A stretch of 64,000 nucleotides of DNA from Chloroflexota bacterium (lineage in GTDB: Bacteria > Chloroflexota > Limnocylindria > Limnocylindrales > CSP1-4). Each line of letters begins with the position of its first letter. Within the stretch, counting starts at the first letter, position 1. Below, in pieces: positions 17,523 through 25,770 of the stretch. Position numbers and translations under genes: made by a program. Location: positions 1 through 64,000 of the forward strand of contig JADMIG010000013.1 of assembly GCA_015478725.1 (NCBI GenBank), given 5' to 3'. The notes beneath the pieces are model-generated. The model saw nothing but the letters and a program-made list of their open reading frames with translations, was not told the origin of the DNA and did no database searches.

Positions 17523-18248
17523 GTGTTGCATACAACCGAGCCGCTCGTCGCCGTCGTCATCCCCGCCCTCAACGAGAAGGGGAAGATCGGCCGTGTCCTC
17601 GACAAGATGCCGCGCGATGGCCGCTTCGAGGCGATCGTCGTGGATGACGGTTCCACGGACGGGACCGGCGACGAAGCGAGAGAGCACGGTGCGGCGCTCG
17701 TCATCCGGCATGAGGTTCGCGGCGGTGTGGGGGCTGCCATCCGGGACGGCTTCCGCGCGGGCATCGGTCGCGAGCGGCCATACCTCGCCCTCCTCTCGGG
17801 CGACGATCAGCACGAACCGGCGGAGCTCGTCGGCGCGCTCGATCGCCTGCTCGCGTCGAACGCGGACTACGTCCAGGGATCGCGCTGGATCCGCGGCGGC
17901 CGGGTGGAGGGCGACAGTGGCGGGCGCGGCTTCGGCACCCGCGTCTACTCGGCCGTCTTCAGCGTCCTCGCCTTCCGGCGGATCACGGACGCCACGAACG
18001 GCTTCCGGATCTTCCGCTCATCGATCCTCGCCGATCCGGCGATCGACATCGGCCAGTCGTGGCTGGACAGCTACGATCTGGAGCCGTACGTCCTGTACAA
18101 GGCCATCCGGCGGGGCTATCGGGTCATCGAATACCCGTGCACCGTCGTCTATCACGCCAAGGAGGGCTACACGCACATGCGCGGTCTGCGCGACTGGTGG
18201 CGGCTGTTCCGCCCGGCGATCCTCCTCCGATTCGGGGTGAAGCGATGA
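17523..18248 (+). CDS. GT2 polyprenyl-phosphate mannose synthase-like glycosyltransferase
   Basis: 241 aa. VAVVIPALNEKGKIGRVLDK opens a GT-A fold; IVVDDGSTDGTGDEA binds the nucleotide and LLSGDDQHEPAE carries the metal-binding acidic pair. DATNGFRIFR and EPYVLYKAIRRGYRVIEYPC are acceptor-side motifs of the DPM1-like group. It likely loads a sugar onto polyprenyl phosphate for the GT87 enzymes nearby. The stop overlaps the epimerase start (ATGATG at 18245), so both are in one operon. Confidence 0.88.
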   Translation: MLHTTEPLVAVVIPALNEKGKIGRVLDKMPRDGRFEAIVVDDGSTDGTGDEAREHGAALVIRHEVRGGVGAAIRDGFRAGIGRERPYLALLSGDDQHEPAELVGALDRLLASNADYVQGSRWIRGGRVEGDSGGRGFGTRVYSAVFSVLAFRRITDATNGFRIFRSSILADPAIDIGQSWLDSYDLEPYVLYKAIRRGYRVIEYPCTVVYHAKEGYTHMRGLRDWWRLFRPAILLRFGVKR

Positions 18249-19240
18249 TGAACCCGGAGCGGTCCTTCGGCGGCCGGCGGATCCTCGTGACAGGCGGCGC
18301 AGGATTCGTCGGTGGCGCGGTCGCCCGCCGTCTCGTCGATGCCGGGGCGAAGGTGACCGTCCTCGACGATCTCTTCACCGGCCAGGCGGAGACGGTCCCG
18401 GCGGCGGCACAGTTCGTCCACGGCTCCGTGACGGACGTCGCGCTCGTCAACGAGCTCGTGGCGGCGAACTCGCTCGTCTTCCATCTCGCCGCCCGGAACA
18501 TCATCGCCAGCACGAAGAACCCCCGGGACGACTTCGAGACGAACATCGGCGGAACGCTCAATGTCCTGCTCGCCGCCCGGGAATCGCGGGTGGAGCGCGT
18601 TGTGTACAGCTCGTCCACCTCCGTCTACGGCAACCCGCGGAGCATCCCCATCAACGAGGACGACCTCATCGTCCCGCTCAGCCCGTATGCCGTCAGCAAG
18701 CTCGGCGGCGAGAGCTACTGCCAGGCGTTCTACGAGAGCTACAGCCTCCCGATGGCCGTCGTCCGCTACTCGAACATCTTCGGGGTGGGTCAGCGGCCGG
18801 ACAATCCGTATTGCGGTGTCGTCAGCAAGTTCCTCACGAACGCCTTCGCCGGCGAGCCGCTCTCCATCCACGGTGACGGGCTCCAGACCCGCGACTTCAC
18901 CTACATCGACGATGCGGTGGAGGCGACCCTTCTCGCCGCCATCCATCCCCGCGCCGAGGGCGAGATCTTCAACGTCGGGACGGGCATCGAGACCTCCATC
19001 GTCGAGCTCGCCCGGATGATCGGCCTCGCGACCGGCCGCGAGGTCACGATCCAGACGATCGACCGCCGCGACATCGACAACATCCGCCGCCGGGTCGTCA
19101 ACATCGAGAAGGCCCGCCGGATGCTCCACTGGGTCCCGCAGATCCGGATGCAGCGGGGTCTCGATCTCACCGCCGAGTGGTTCCAGGCCGCGGGGTTCGC
19201 GGCGAGCACGGACGGGGCGCCCCCTGCGGCCCAGTCGTAG
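18245..19240 (+). CDS. NAD-dependent nucleotide-sugar epimerase/dehydratase
   Basis: 331 aa extended SDR. The NAD loop GGAGFVGG lies near residue 17; the catalytic YAVSK motif, about residue 140, and a preceding SSSTSVYG give the Ser-Tyr-Lys triad. RDFTYIDDAVEATLLA and the C-terminal substrate region are typical of UDP-glucose 4-epimerase relatives. It interconverts activated sugars for the neighbouring transferases. It overlaps the GT2 gene and is followed after 18 bases by a GT87 gene. Confidence 0.9.
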   Translation: MMNPERSFGGRRILVTGGAGFVGGAVARRLVDAGAKVTVLDDLFTGQAETVPAAAQFVHGSVTDVALVNELVAANSLVFHLAARNIIASTKNPRDDFETNIGGTLNVLLAARESRVERVVYSSSTSVYGNPRSIPINEDDLIVPLSPYAVSKLGGESYCQAFYESYSLPMAVVRYSNIFGVGQRPDNPYCGVVSKFLTNAFAGEPLSIHGDGLQTRDFTYIDDAVEATLLAAIHPRAEGEIFNVGTGIETSIVELARMIGLATGREVTIQTIDRRDIDNIRRRVVNIEKARRMLHWVPQIRMQRGLDLTAEWFQAAGFAASTDGAPPAAQS

Positions 19241-19258
19241 AACCGGGTCCGCGCAGCG

Positions 19259-20170
19259 ATGACGGGGCGAGCCGTGCGTGTGGGGCGCCACGTCGCGTCC
19301 CTTGGCCGGTGGACGGAGCCGCTCGATCGCCTGGCCCTGTACGTGTGCGTCGCCCTGGGGATCGGCTCAGGGATTGGCTATGCGACCGGATCCATCGTCG
19401 GTGGAATCGACGCCCACATGGTCTGGGACGCCTCGACCTCGTATCCGACCCATTGGATCGCGAATGCGTACGTCTACCCTCCGCCGCTGGCTCAGATCGT
19501 CGAACTCATCCATCCGATCGGCTACGGGCTCTTCGTGGCGTCACTCATGGTCACGCTGTTCTGCGCGCTCTGGTACTGCGCTCGTAAGTGGTCCCTGCTG
19601 TTCGTCGTCGGATGGCTCATCGCGTGGCGCTTCATCGTGGTCGCGCCGGGCGCGGTGGTCGATGCGGTCCTGCTCGGCAACGTCCAGGTGCTCGTCGCTG
19701 CCGCCCTGGTGGCCGGCTATCGATGGCCGGCGCTGTATTCGTTCGGCATCCTCACGAAGCTCGCTCCGGTCCTCGGCCTCGTGTGGTTTGCCGTACGCCG
19801 CGAGTGGCGCCAGCTGGCGATCGCGGTGACCGTGACGCTCATCGTCGGTCTCGCGTCGTTCCTGGTCGACCCGGGCGCATGGTGGCGATGGTTGGCATTC
19901 GCCGAGACCAACGCGTCCGTCTCCCCGCTTCCTCTCGTACCGGTGCCGTTCGCGATACGCCTCTTGATGAGTCTCGGTCTCATCATCTGGGGCGCTCGCA
20001 CCGATCGATACTGGACGGTTCCGATCGGCGTCGGGTGGTCGCTCCCGGCCCTGTACGACTGGTGGTTCCTCTCGATCTGGATCGGAGCCATCGCCGCGCG
20101 CCAGGTCACCCGGCGCAACGTCGCGCACCAACGCCCAATCGCCATCCACGCGCAGGCGCCCGCGGGCTGA
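19259..20170 (+). CDS. GT87-like membrane glycosyltransferase, short form
   Basis: 303 aa with about eight helices. DAHMVWDASTSYPTHWIANA and VYPPPLAQIVELI are a GT87-style first loop with the proline motif; FGILTKLAPVLGLVWF keeps the conserved Lys-x-x-Pro segment. DNA here is a little less GC-biased at third positions than the genes further left. It is the last gene of the operon starting at 17523 and converges on the gene ending at 20223; the 52 bases between show no clear terminator. Confidence 0.78.
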   Translation: MTGRAVRVGRHVASLGRWTEPLDRLALYVCVALGIGSGIGYATGSIVGGIDAHMVWDASTSYPTHWIANAYVYPPPLAQIVELIHPIGYGLFVASLMVTLFCALWYCARKWSLLFVVGWLIAWRFIVVAPGAVVDAVLLGNVQVLVAAALVAGYRWPALYSFGILTKLAPVLGLVWFAVRREWRQLAIAVTVTLIVGLASFLVDPGAWWRWLAFAETNASVSPLPLVPVPFAIRLLMSLGLIIWGARTDRYWTVPIGVGWSLPALYDWWFLSIWIGAIAARQVTRRNVAHQRPIAIHAQAPAG

Positions 20171-20222
20171 GCGAGCCCTATTGGCGGGTGCCCATCAATG
20201 GGACGGCGATCCGGATGGGGCC

Positions 20223-21182
20223 TCACGTCGACCGCCGGCCCGGCGCGTCGTCCACATGGCCAATGCCGCCCCCATTGTTGCGGCTATTGCTCGGGGTTCG
20301 GACCGAGAGCGCACCGAGCGGTAGCAGCGAGGCGAGCGTCGCCACGCCGACGAATGGGGAGCCAAGGATAGTCAGGATGACTGCCAGCTGAAATGCTCGG
20401 GCGTCGTTCCGATGCAGGAGGAGGATCGCGACAGCTCCGAGCGCCACAGCGGTCCAAGGCGGGATTCCGGTCAAGCCAGAAAGGCTCAGGGGAACGGGGA
20501 CCGCCGGAGTCCGGAGCACGTCGACGTATGCCAAGGCGTTCGCCGCGCCGGCGCCGATGACCGTCACGACGAACAAGCCAGCGGAGGCTGCCATGAACCA
20601 TCCGAGTGCCTGCCATCTCCGGGTCGCCAGAAGCCAGAAGACGAGGGTGGCGGGGATCAGCTTCACTGCGACCATGGTGGCCACGAGCACGCCGACTTCA
20701 GGACGGTCCCTCCAGCGCCACGAGGCTACCATCCCGGCGACCAGCAGGCACCCGACGTTGCCGGATGCGACCGTGATCCCCACGCCGACGCCGGCCAGTG
20801 CCACTACGAGCGGTGACCGTCGAGCAACGTGCGCGGTCGTGGCGAGCATCGCCCCTGCGTTCACGAGCCACCAGATCGCCGCTCCGAATGGCACGAGAAC
20901 GATCGGACGCCACAGAACCGCGATGAGGGGTGGATACAGGAGAGGCGAATACCAAAACGGCGGGTTGATCGTGACGAGTCTGTCGCCAGGACCCAGTGAG
21001 TAGAGTGCATGTCCCGCGTTGAGCCTCTCGGCGGCCGCCTGGTAATTGATCTGGTCGTACCCGAGGAAGAGGCCGCAGGCGAGGATGACCCAGAAGCCGA
21101 TCCACGCGAGAAGCGCGAGCCGCCATGGGAACCGCGGAAGCACTCCTCCCGAGCCGGAGCTTGGTCGCCAGGCCCGCGTCAA
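20223..21182 (-). CDS. GT87-family membrane glycosyltransferase
   Basis: 319 aa, about ten helices. YDQINYQAAAERLNAGHALY and PLLYPPLIAVLWRP are the GT87 signatures; VKLIPATLVFWLL is the Lys helix. TTG at 21180-21182 overlaps the stop of the preceding gene as TTGA and is taken as the start; GTG 21143 is an alternative. A much longer reading frame to 22124 exists but runs across the upstream gene in another frame and is spurious. It is a paralogue of the gene it is coupled to. Confidence 0.8.
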   Translation of the reverse strand: MTRAWRPSSGSGGVLPRFPWRLALLAWIGFWVILACGLFLGYDQINYQAAAERLNAGHALYSLGPGDRLVTINPPFWYSPLLYPPLIAVLWRPIVLVPFGAAIWWLVNAGAMLATTAHVARRSPLVVALAGVGVGITVASGNVGCLLVAGMVASWRWRDRPEVGVLVATMVAVKLIPATLVFWLLATRRWQALGWFMAASAGLFVVTVIGAGAANALAYVDVLRTPAVPVPLSLSGLTGIPPWTAVALGAVAILLLHRNDARAFQLAVILTILGSPFVGVATLASLLPLGALSVRTPSNSRNNGGGIGHVDDAPGRRST

Positions 21183-22303
21183 CGGCGGCCGGGACCGAGC
21201 GGGAGTGGGCGGCTCGAAACCTGAGCAGGTCCGCGCCCCCTCGCTCGCAAGCCCTTCGCACCGCTCACGCGGTCCAGCGCCACGAACGCCGCCAGCAGCA
21301 GCGTGACGTTCGTCAGGTTGAAGATCGGCGAGGCGAAGACGCCCGTTGCGATCGCGACCGCCCAGGCCGCCCGGGGATGATGACGGAGCATCCAAACGGC
21401 GCCAATGCCCACGAGGGAGACGATCGGTGCGACAAGGGGCATGAGGTCGCGTGATGCCCCCAGCGCCGTGAGGACCCCGACGATGCTGCCCTGGATCCCG
21501 CCACCGCGGGCGACCGCGTCGGAGATCCGGAGGTAGTCGAGGTGGGCGGTCAGGCCCGCCCCGAGCATGCCGACGGCGAGGCTCGCGAGCCCAACGACGA
21601 TCGCCGCCTGGGCGGCCCGCCAGCGTCGTTCGACGAGGAGCCACCAGGCGAGGAAGACCGGCGTGAGCTTGAGGACGGTGGTGAGCCCGATGATCGCGCC
21701 GGCGGTCCGACCGCGTCCGCGCTCGAGCGCGAACCACGTGCCGACCACCGCCATCGTGATGAAGGTGCTCACGTTGCCGGACCACGCGGTCTCGACGAGC
21801 GGCACGAGAAGGATGAGCACACCGAGCGAGGTGACGATCCCGCCGCGACGGATGAGCCAGAAGAGGAATCCCATGAAGGAGACGAGTCCGGTCGCCCACC
21901 ACGCGGTGATGACCGGCTCGTATGGCAGGAAGGCCGCGATCGGCCGCCACAGGACCCCGATGAGGGGGGGATAGAGGTACGGCGACGGCAGGCCGAAGAG
22001 CAGGTCGAGCACGTGACGGTCGCCAGGTGCGTACGCGTACAGGGAATGCCCGGCGTTCAGTCGTTCGGCGGCCGCGTAGTAGTTCCCGGTGTCGAGGATC
22101 CAGCTCGCGGGAGGTCCATCCCACGGCCGGGCGTTCACGATGACCCAGCCCAATCCGACGATGAGGGCGATGACCGCCGTGAGCCGGAGCGTTCGTTCCG
22201 CACCGAGCGCGGCGAAGACGCGGATCCCCGGCAGGCGATGCCAGTCGCGGCGCGGCTCGCCATCCCCCGTCGCGCGGTGCTTCGTCGTGCTCGTGGGTGT
22301 CAT
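21179..22303 (-). CDS. GT87-family membrane glycosyltransferase
   Basis: 374 aa. LDTGNYYAAAERLNAGHSLY and SPYLYPPLIGVLWRP are nearly the same motifs as in the next gene, so the pair arose by tandem duplication. VLKLTPVFLAWWLL is the conserved Lys helix. A TAGACT hexamer ends seven bases before the ATG at 22301-22303, so the two-gene message is probably leaderless. The sugar transferred is not deducible. Confidence 0.85.
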   Translation of the reverse strand: MTPTSTTKHRATGDGEPRRDWHRLPGIRVFAALGAERTLRLTAVIALIVGLGWVIVNARPWDGPPASWILDTGNYYAAAERLNAGHSLYAYAPGDRHVLDLLFGLPSPYLYPPLIGVLWRPIAAFLPYEPVITAWWATGLVSFMGFLFWLIRRGGIVTSLGVLILLVPLVETAWSGNVSTFITMAVVGTWFALERGRGRTAGAIIGLTTVLKLTPVFLAWWLLVERRWRAAQAAIVVGLASLAVGMLGAGLTAHLDYLRISDAVARGGGIQGSIVGVLTALGASRDLMPLVAPIVSLVGIGAVWMLRHHPRAAWAVAIATGVFASPIFNLTNVTLLLAAFVALDRVSGAKGLRARGRGPAQVSSRPLPLGPGRR

Positions 22304-22310
22304 CCGTTGC

Positions 22311-22316
22311 AGTCTA
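22311..22316 (-). promoter_or_regulatory. -10 element, leaderless GT87 pair
   Basis: TAGACT on the minus strand ends seven bases before ATG 22303. Confidence 0.55.
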
Positions 22317-22375
22317 CGGACGCCGGACGCCGATTCCCTGCCCCGAGAGTACCGCCCCGCCGCCGGACCCCGCGC

Positions 22376-23464
22376 TCAGACCCGGACGGACGTCCAGTAC
22401 CGCTCGGCGAACGCACCGGAGAGCCCGCCGAGCTCTGCCACCCGCCGGCCGTGCCCGCGGACGGCATCCGCCATCGGCCGGACGCCGCCGAAGAGCCGGT
22501 CGAGCTGGCTCTCATAGAGGCGCACCCCGGTCACCTTGCGCTCGATCTGGTCCGTCGTGTCGGCGTATTCGGCCCACAGGGAGATGCCGGCCGGGATCTC
22601 CGCCCGCGCCTCCGGACCGAGGTCCTCCAGCCGAGTGAAGCCGTTCCACCAGGCGTACGGGAAGTCTTCGTAAAAGGTCACCGTCCCCGCCCATTCAGGG
22701 CCGGGCATGATCCAGCGTCGACCGTCCGCGAGCATGGACATCCCGACGCGCCGGAGGAGCTGGTGGTCCACGTGGTCGCCGATCCCGAGCGGGAAGTACA
22801 CCTTCTGCGGCTCGAGCCGGGTGATCTCATTGCGGAGGGCGGCGATCGGAACGTCGTCGTCCTCGCGGGGCGCGCCGAGGAGCTCGAGGTCGCCCTCGTA
22901 GCCGCGGAAGACGGCATCCGGCAGGTCGAGGAGCACGAGGGATGCCTCCGCGAACAGGGCGTAGCGCTCATCCTCCAGGCGCCGGGTCGCCATGAGCTCA
23001 CCGGCCGCCGCGGCGTCGAGGAGCTCGTCCGTCATGACCGCGCCCTGGTTCGGCTCGTCGTCCATGAGCGGCCGGCCGCCGAGCGCGACGTTGTGGATCT
23101 CCGCCCGGCGATACCACGACGAGCGCTGCCAGAACCGTTTCGCCGCCTGGTCCGCGTCCACCTGGGTCGCATCGAGCCGGTCCGTCGTCGCCTGCCATGG
23201 CGGGAGCGTGGTGTCCGGGTCCGGGTGGGCCGGGAAGTCGCTCCGGATGCTCGACCGATTGAACGCCTCCGTCGCAGGCCAGATCGCCTTTGAGCCGAAG
23301 CCGAGCGCCTCGCGCTGGTACGGCGTCAATGGGCTCGTCGTCCCGTCGCCGGAGAAGACGGTGAGGATCGCGACGTTCTGGCCGAGCTCGCGGAGGCTCG
23401 CGATGAGCCCACCGCAGGAGAGGGCGACGTCGTCCGGGTGGGGCGCGACGAAGACGTGGGTCAT
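22376..23464 (-). CDS. PIG-L family zinc deacetylase
   Basis: 362 aa. The N-terminal VFVAPHPDDVALSCGGLI holds the PHPDD zinc and catalytic motif; GDHVDHQLL near residue 230 supplies the second metal-binding His pair. PIG-L/LmbE enzymes remove acetyl groups from N-acetylglucosamine-containing lipids or thiols such as mycothiol precursors. The start at 23464 is chosen because the PHPDD strand follows at once and a TATACT hexamer (23474-23479) ends nine bases upstream. Context beside glycan genes suggests deacetylation of a glycolipid, without proof. Confidence 0.88.
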   Translation of the reverse strand: MTHVFVAPHPDDVALSCGGLIASLRELGQNVAILTVFSGDGTTSPLTPYQREALGFGSKAIWPATEAFNRSSIRSDFPAHPDPDTTLPPWQATTDRLDATQVDADQAAKRFWQRSSWYRRAEIHNVALGGRPLMDDEPNQGAVMTDELLDAAAAGELMATRRLEDERYALFAEASLVLLDLPDAVFRGYEGDLELLGAPREDDDVPIAALRNEITRLEPQKVYFPLGIGDHVDHQLLRRVGMSMLADGRRWIMPGPEWAGTVTFYEDFPYAWWNGFTRLEDLGPEARAEIPAGISLWAEYADTTDQIERKVTGVRLYESQLDRLFGGVRPMADAVRGHGRRVAELGGLSGAFAERYWTSVRV

Positions 23465-23560
23465 GGCCGGCCGAGTATACCGACGCGTCGGCTGCGCGTG
23501 ACGGGGCGATGGCTCGCGGTCGAATTGACCCCGCGTCGCCGTGGTATAACTCCAGGTGAG

Positions 23561-23588
23561 CCAAGTCCAGTTGGGCCAAGTGGAGTTG
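23561..23588 (+). repeat. Direct-repeat operator before the ATPase gene
   Basis: Two 13-base units, CCAAGTCCAGTTG and CCAAGTGGAGTTG, are separated by GG (15-base period) and end six bases before the ATG at 23595. They overlap the expected ribosome-binding region just after a TATAAC -10-like element (23545-23550). They look like a protein-binding site on DNA or RNA. Confidence 0.5.
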
Positions 23589-23594
23589 ACATAG

Positions 23595-25073
23595 ATGGCA
23601 CAGCCGGCGCCCGCCCGCCCGCCGCTACTGTTCGACCGGGAGAGCGAGTGGTCGGATCTCACGGGGTTCTTCGCCGGCCCGGACGACACGCCGCGCCTGG
23701 GACTCGTCTATGGCCGGCGTCGTCAGGGCAAGAGCTTCATGCTCGAGAACCTGACGGCCGCGACCGGCGGGTTCTACCACCAGGCGCTCGAGGAAGCGCG
23801 TCGTCCGGCCCTTGAGCGCATCGCGGCCGCGGCGGCAGCCTTCGCCGGTGCCCCCGCATGGGCGGGCGGTCGCTTCGACGACTGGGCCGCAGCATTTCGG
23901 GCGCTCGCCGACCTCGCGGGCGGGCGGCCGATGGTGATTGACGAGTTCCCCTACCTCCTTCGCGAGTCGCCGGAACTCCCGTCGGTCATCCAGGCTGCCT
24001 ACGACGGCGCGCGGTCGGGGCGGCATCCGGCCTTCCGTCTCGTCCTCTGTGGATCCGCGCTCTCGGTGATGACCGGCCTTCTCACGGGGCAGCAGGCGCT
24101 GCGCGGTCGCGCCGTCCTCGACCTGGCCGTCGACAGCTTCGACTTCCGGCAGTCACGGAGCTACTGGGGCATCTCCGACCTGGAGGTGGCGCTGCTCGTC
24201 CACGCGGTCATCGGCGGTCCGCCGGGCTACCGCGATCTCCTCGATGGGGCCGTTCCGTCGTCGATCGCGGAGTTCGGGGAATGGCTTGCGGCGGGCGTGC
24301 TCAACCCATCGCATGCGCTGTTCCGGGAGGCCGAATACCTTCTGACGGAGGACCCGACTCTCGTCGATCGAGCGCTCTACCGGTCGATCATCGCGACGAT
24401 CGCGGAGGGTGCTTCGACGCGTCGGGGCGTCGCCAGCCGGCTCGCGAAGCCCGACAGCGCTCTCGACTACCCGCTGAACCAGCTCGAGCGCGGTCAGTTC
24501 ATCGTCCGGGATCAGGACCTCCTTCGACCGAATCGCCCGCTCCTGCGCGTCGCCGACCCCCTTCTTCGGTTCCACTTCGCCGTGCTGCGGCCGGAACTCG
24601 CCCGGCTCGAGGCTCGACTGACGAACGATGCATGGGCCGCGTCGGAAGCCCGCTTCGCATCACAGGTGCTCGGGCCCCATTTCGAGGCGCTCGCGAGGGC
24701 GTGGACGAGGCGTTACGCGTCCACCCGGACGCTCGGTGGGCGCGCGCGTCGGGTGGGGTTCGTGCAGGTGAACGACTCACTGGCAAAGCAGGCGTTCGAG
24801 ATCGACGTGGTCGCGGACGCCGACACACGCGTGAGCGGGAAGCCGATGCTCCTCGCGATCGGCGAGGCCAAGGGCGGCGACGCCGTGCGGGCAATGGGCG
24901 ATCTCGCCAGGCTCGGGCGTGCCAGGAGCCTCCTGGCCGGTCGGGCCGATGTGAGCCAGGCCCGGCTCCTTCTCTTCGGGCGATCTGGCTTCGCTCCCGA
25001 TGTCATCGAGACGGCGCGGGGGCGCCGGGACGTCGAACTCATCGACCTCCAGCGACTCTACGAGGGCGATTGA
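23595..25073 (+). CDS. DUF234-type ATPase with C-terminal nuclease-like domain
   Basis: 492 aa. A STAND/AAA-type NTPase (ATPase_2-like) starts with RESEWSDLTGF and a phosphate-binding loop GRRRQGKSF near residue 42; MVIDEFPYLL is Walker B. A winged-helix middle section (ASTRRGVASRLAKPDSALDY) precedes the C-terminal DUF234 domain, with EIDVVADADT and IGEAKGG resembling the D...ExK pattern of PD-(D/E)XK nucleases. These proteins are abundant in archaea and patchy in bacteria; their role is unknown, with defence or mobile-element links suspected. The gene stands alone. Confidence 0.8.
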   Translation: MAQPAPARPPLLFDRESEWSDLTGFFAGPDDTPRLGLVYGRRRQGKSFMLENLTAATGGFYHQALEEARRPALERIAAAAAAFAGAPAWAGGRFDDWAAAFRALADLAGGRPMVIDEFPYLLRESPELPSVIQAAYDGARSGRHPAFRLVLCGSALSVMTGLLTGQQALRGRAVLDLAVDSFDFRQSRSYWGISDLEVALLVHAVIGGPPGYRDLLDGAVPSSIAEFGEWLAAGVLNPSHALFREAEYLLTEDPTLVDRALYRSIIATIAEGASTRRGVASRLAKPDSALDYPLNQLERGQFIVRDQDLLRPNRPLLRVADPLLRFHFAVLRPELARLEARLTNDAWAASEARFASQVLGPHFEALARAWTRRYASTRTLGGRARRVGFVQVNDSLAKQAFEIDVVADADTRVSGKPMLLAIGEAKGGDAVRAMGDLARLGRARSLLAGRADVSQARLLLFGRSGFAPDVIETARGRRDVELIDLQRLYEGD

Positions 25074-25110
25074 TCGCGCCGCCGCGATCTTCCGCCCGGC
25101 CCGGCGCGCC

Positions 25111-25698
25111 TCAGGACGGAGACGGCGAGGCGGAGGGCGTTTTCGACGGAGCCGCCGAGGGCGTGGCCGACGGGGCCGCCGACGGGGCGGTCGAGGGTGC
25201 CGCGGACGGGCCGAGGGTGGCCGTCGGGCTCGGGAACTTGAACGACGGGTTCGGCGTGGGCACCGGCGTCTCGCCCGGGGTCGCGCTCGGGACGGTGGAC
25301 GGTCCCGTGCTGCTCGACGCGGACGGAACGGCGGATGCCGACGGGGCGGGAGTCGGCAGGGCCTTCGTGATGAGGCCGTGCGGTCCGCCGAGGACGCCGT
25401 ACGCGAAGATCGCGACGAACGTCGCGACGACGCCGACGACGAAGAGCTTCGACGCCCGATCCTGCACGTGGACGGCCCGCTCCGAAACGGTGGGCCCGGT
25501 GGGCGCAGCACCGGCGGCGGTGACGGGCTGTCGCGCGGTGCCTGGGACCGGGGTCTGCTCGACCGCGGTCTGCTCGGCCTCGGCGGCCTCGGGTTCCGCG
25601 GCGTCGGTCTGCTCGGCCTCGGTCTGCTCGGCCTCGGGCTCGGTCGTCGTCGGGTCGAGCGGCGCCGTGGACGGCGCGTCGTGCTCGCGGTCGGTCAT
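25111..25698 (-). CDS. Single-pass membrane protein with low-complexity tails
   Basis: 195 aa. The N-terminal 75 residues are rich in Glu, Ala and Thr; one membrane helix (KLFVVGVVATFVAIFAYGVL) lies near residue 90; the C-terminal 80 residues are Pro/Ser/Ala/Thr repeats of wall-spanning type. The topology would put the PSA-rich tail outside. No catalytic motif is visible and I do not recognise a family. It stands alone between the ATPase and the MFS fusion. Confidence 0.7.
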   Translation of the reverse strand: MTDREHDAPSTAPLDPTTTEPEAEQTEAEQTDAAEPEAAEAEQTAVEQTPVPGTARQPVTAAGAAPTGPTVSERAVHVQDRASKLFVVGVVATFVAIFAYGVLGGPHGLITKALPTPAPSASAVPSASSSTGPSTVPSATPGETPVPTPNPSFKFPSPTATLGPSAAPSTAPSAAPSATPSAAPSKTPSASPSPS

Positions 25699-25770
25699 GT
25701 GGTCGACATCGCTCCTCTGGGATCGCGGACGAGGGTCGCGGGCCCTCCGCGCGGCCGCCAGTGTACCGAA

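Noticed and set aside
20223-22124. Reading the GT87 gene as a 633-residue protein
   Set aside because: The first half overlaps the upstream GT87 gene in a wrong frame. The TTGA overlap at 21179-21182 gives a proper start.
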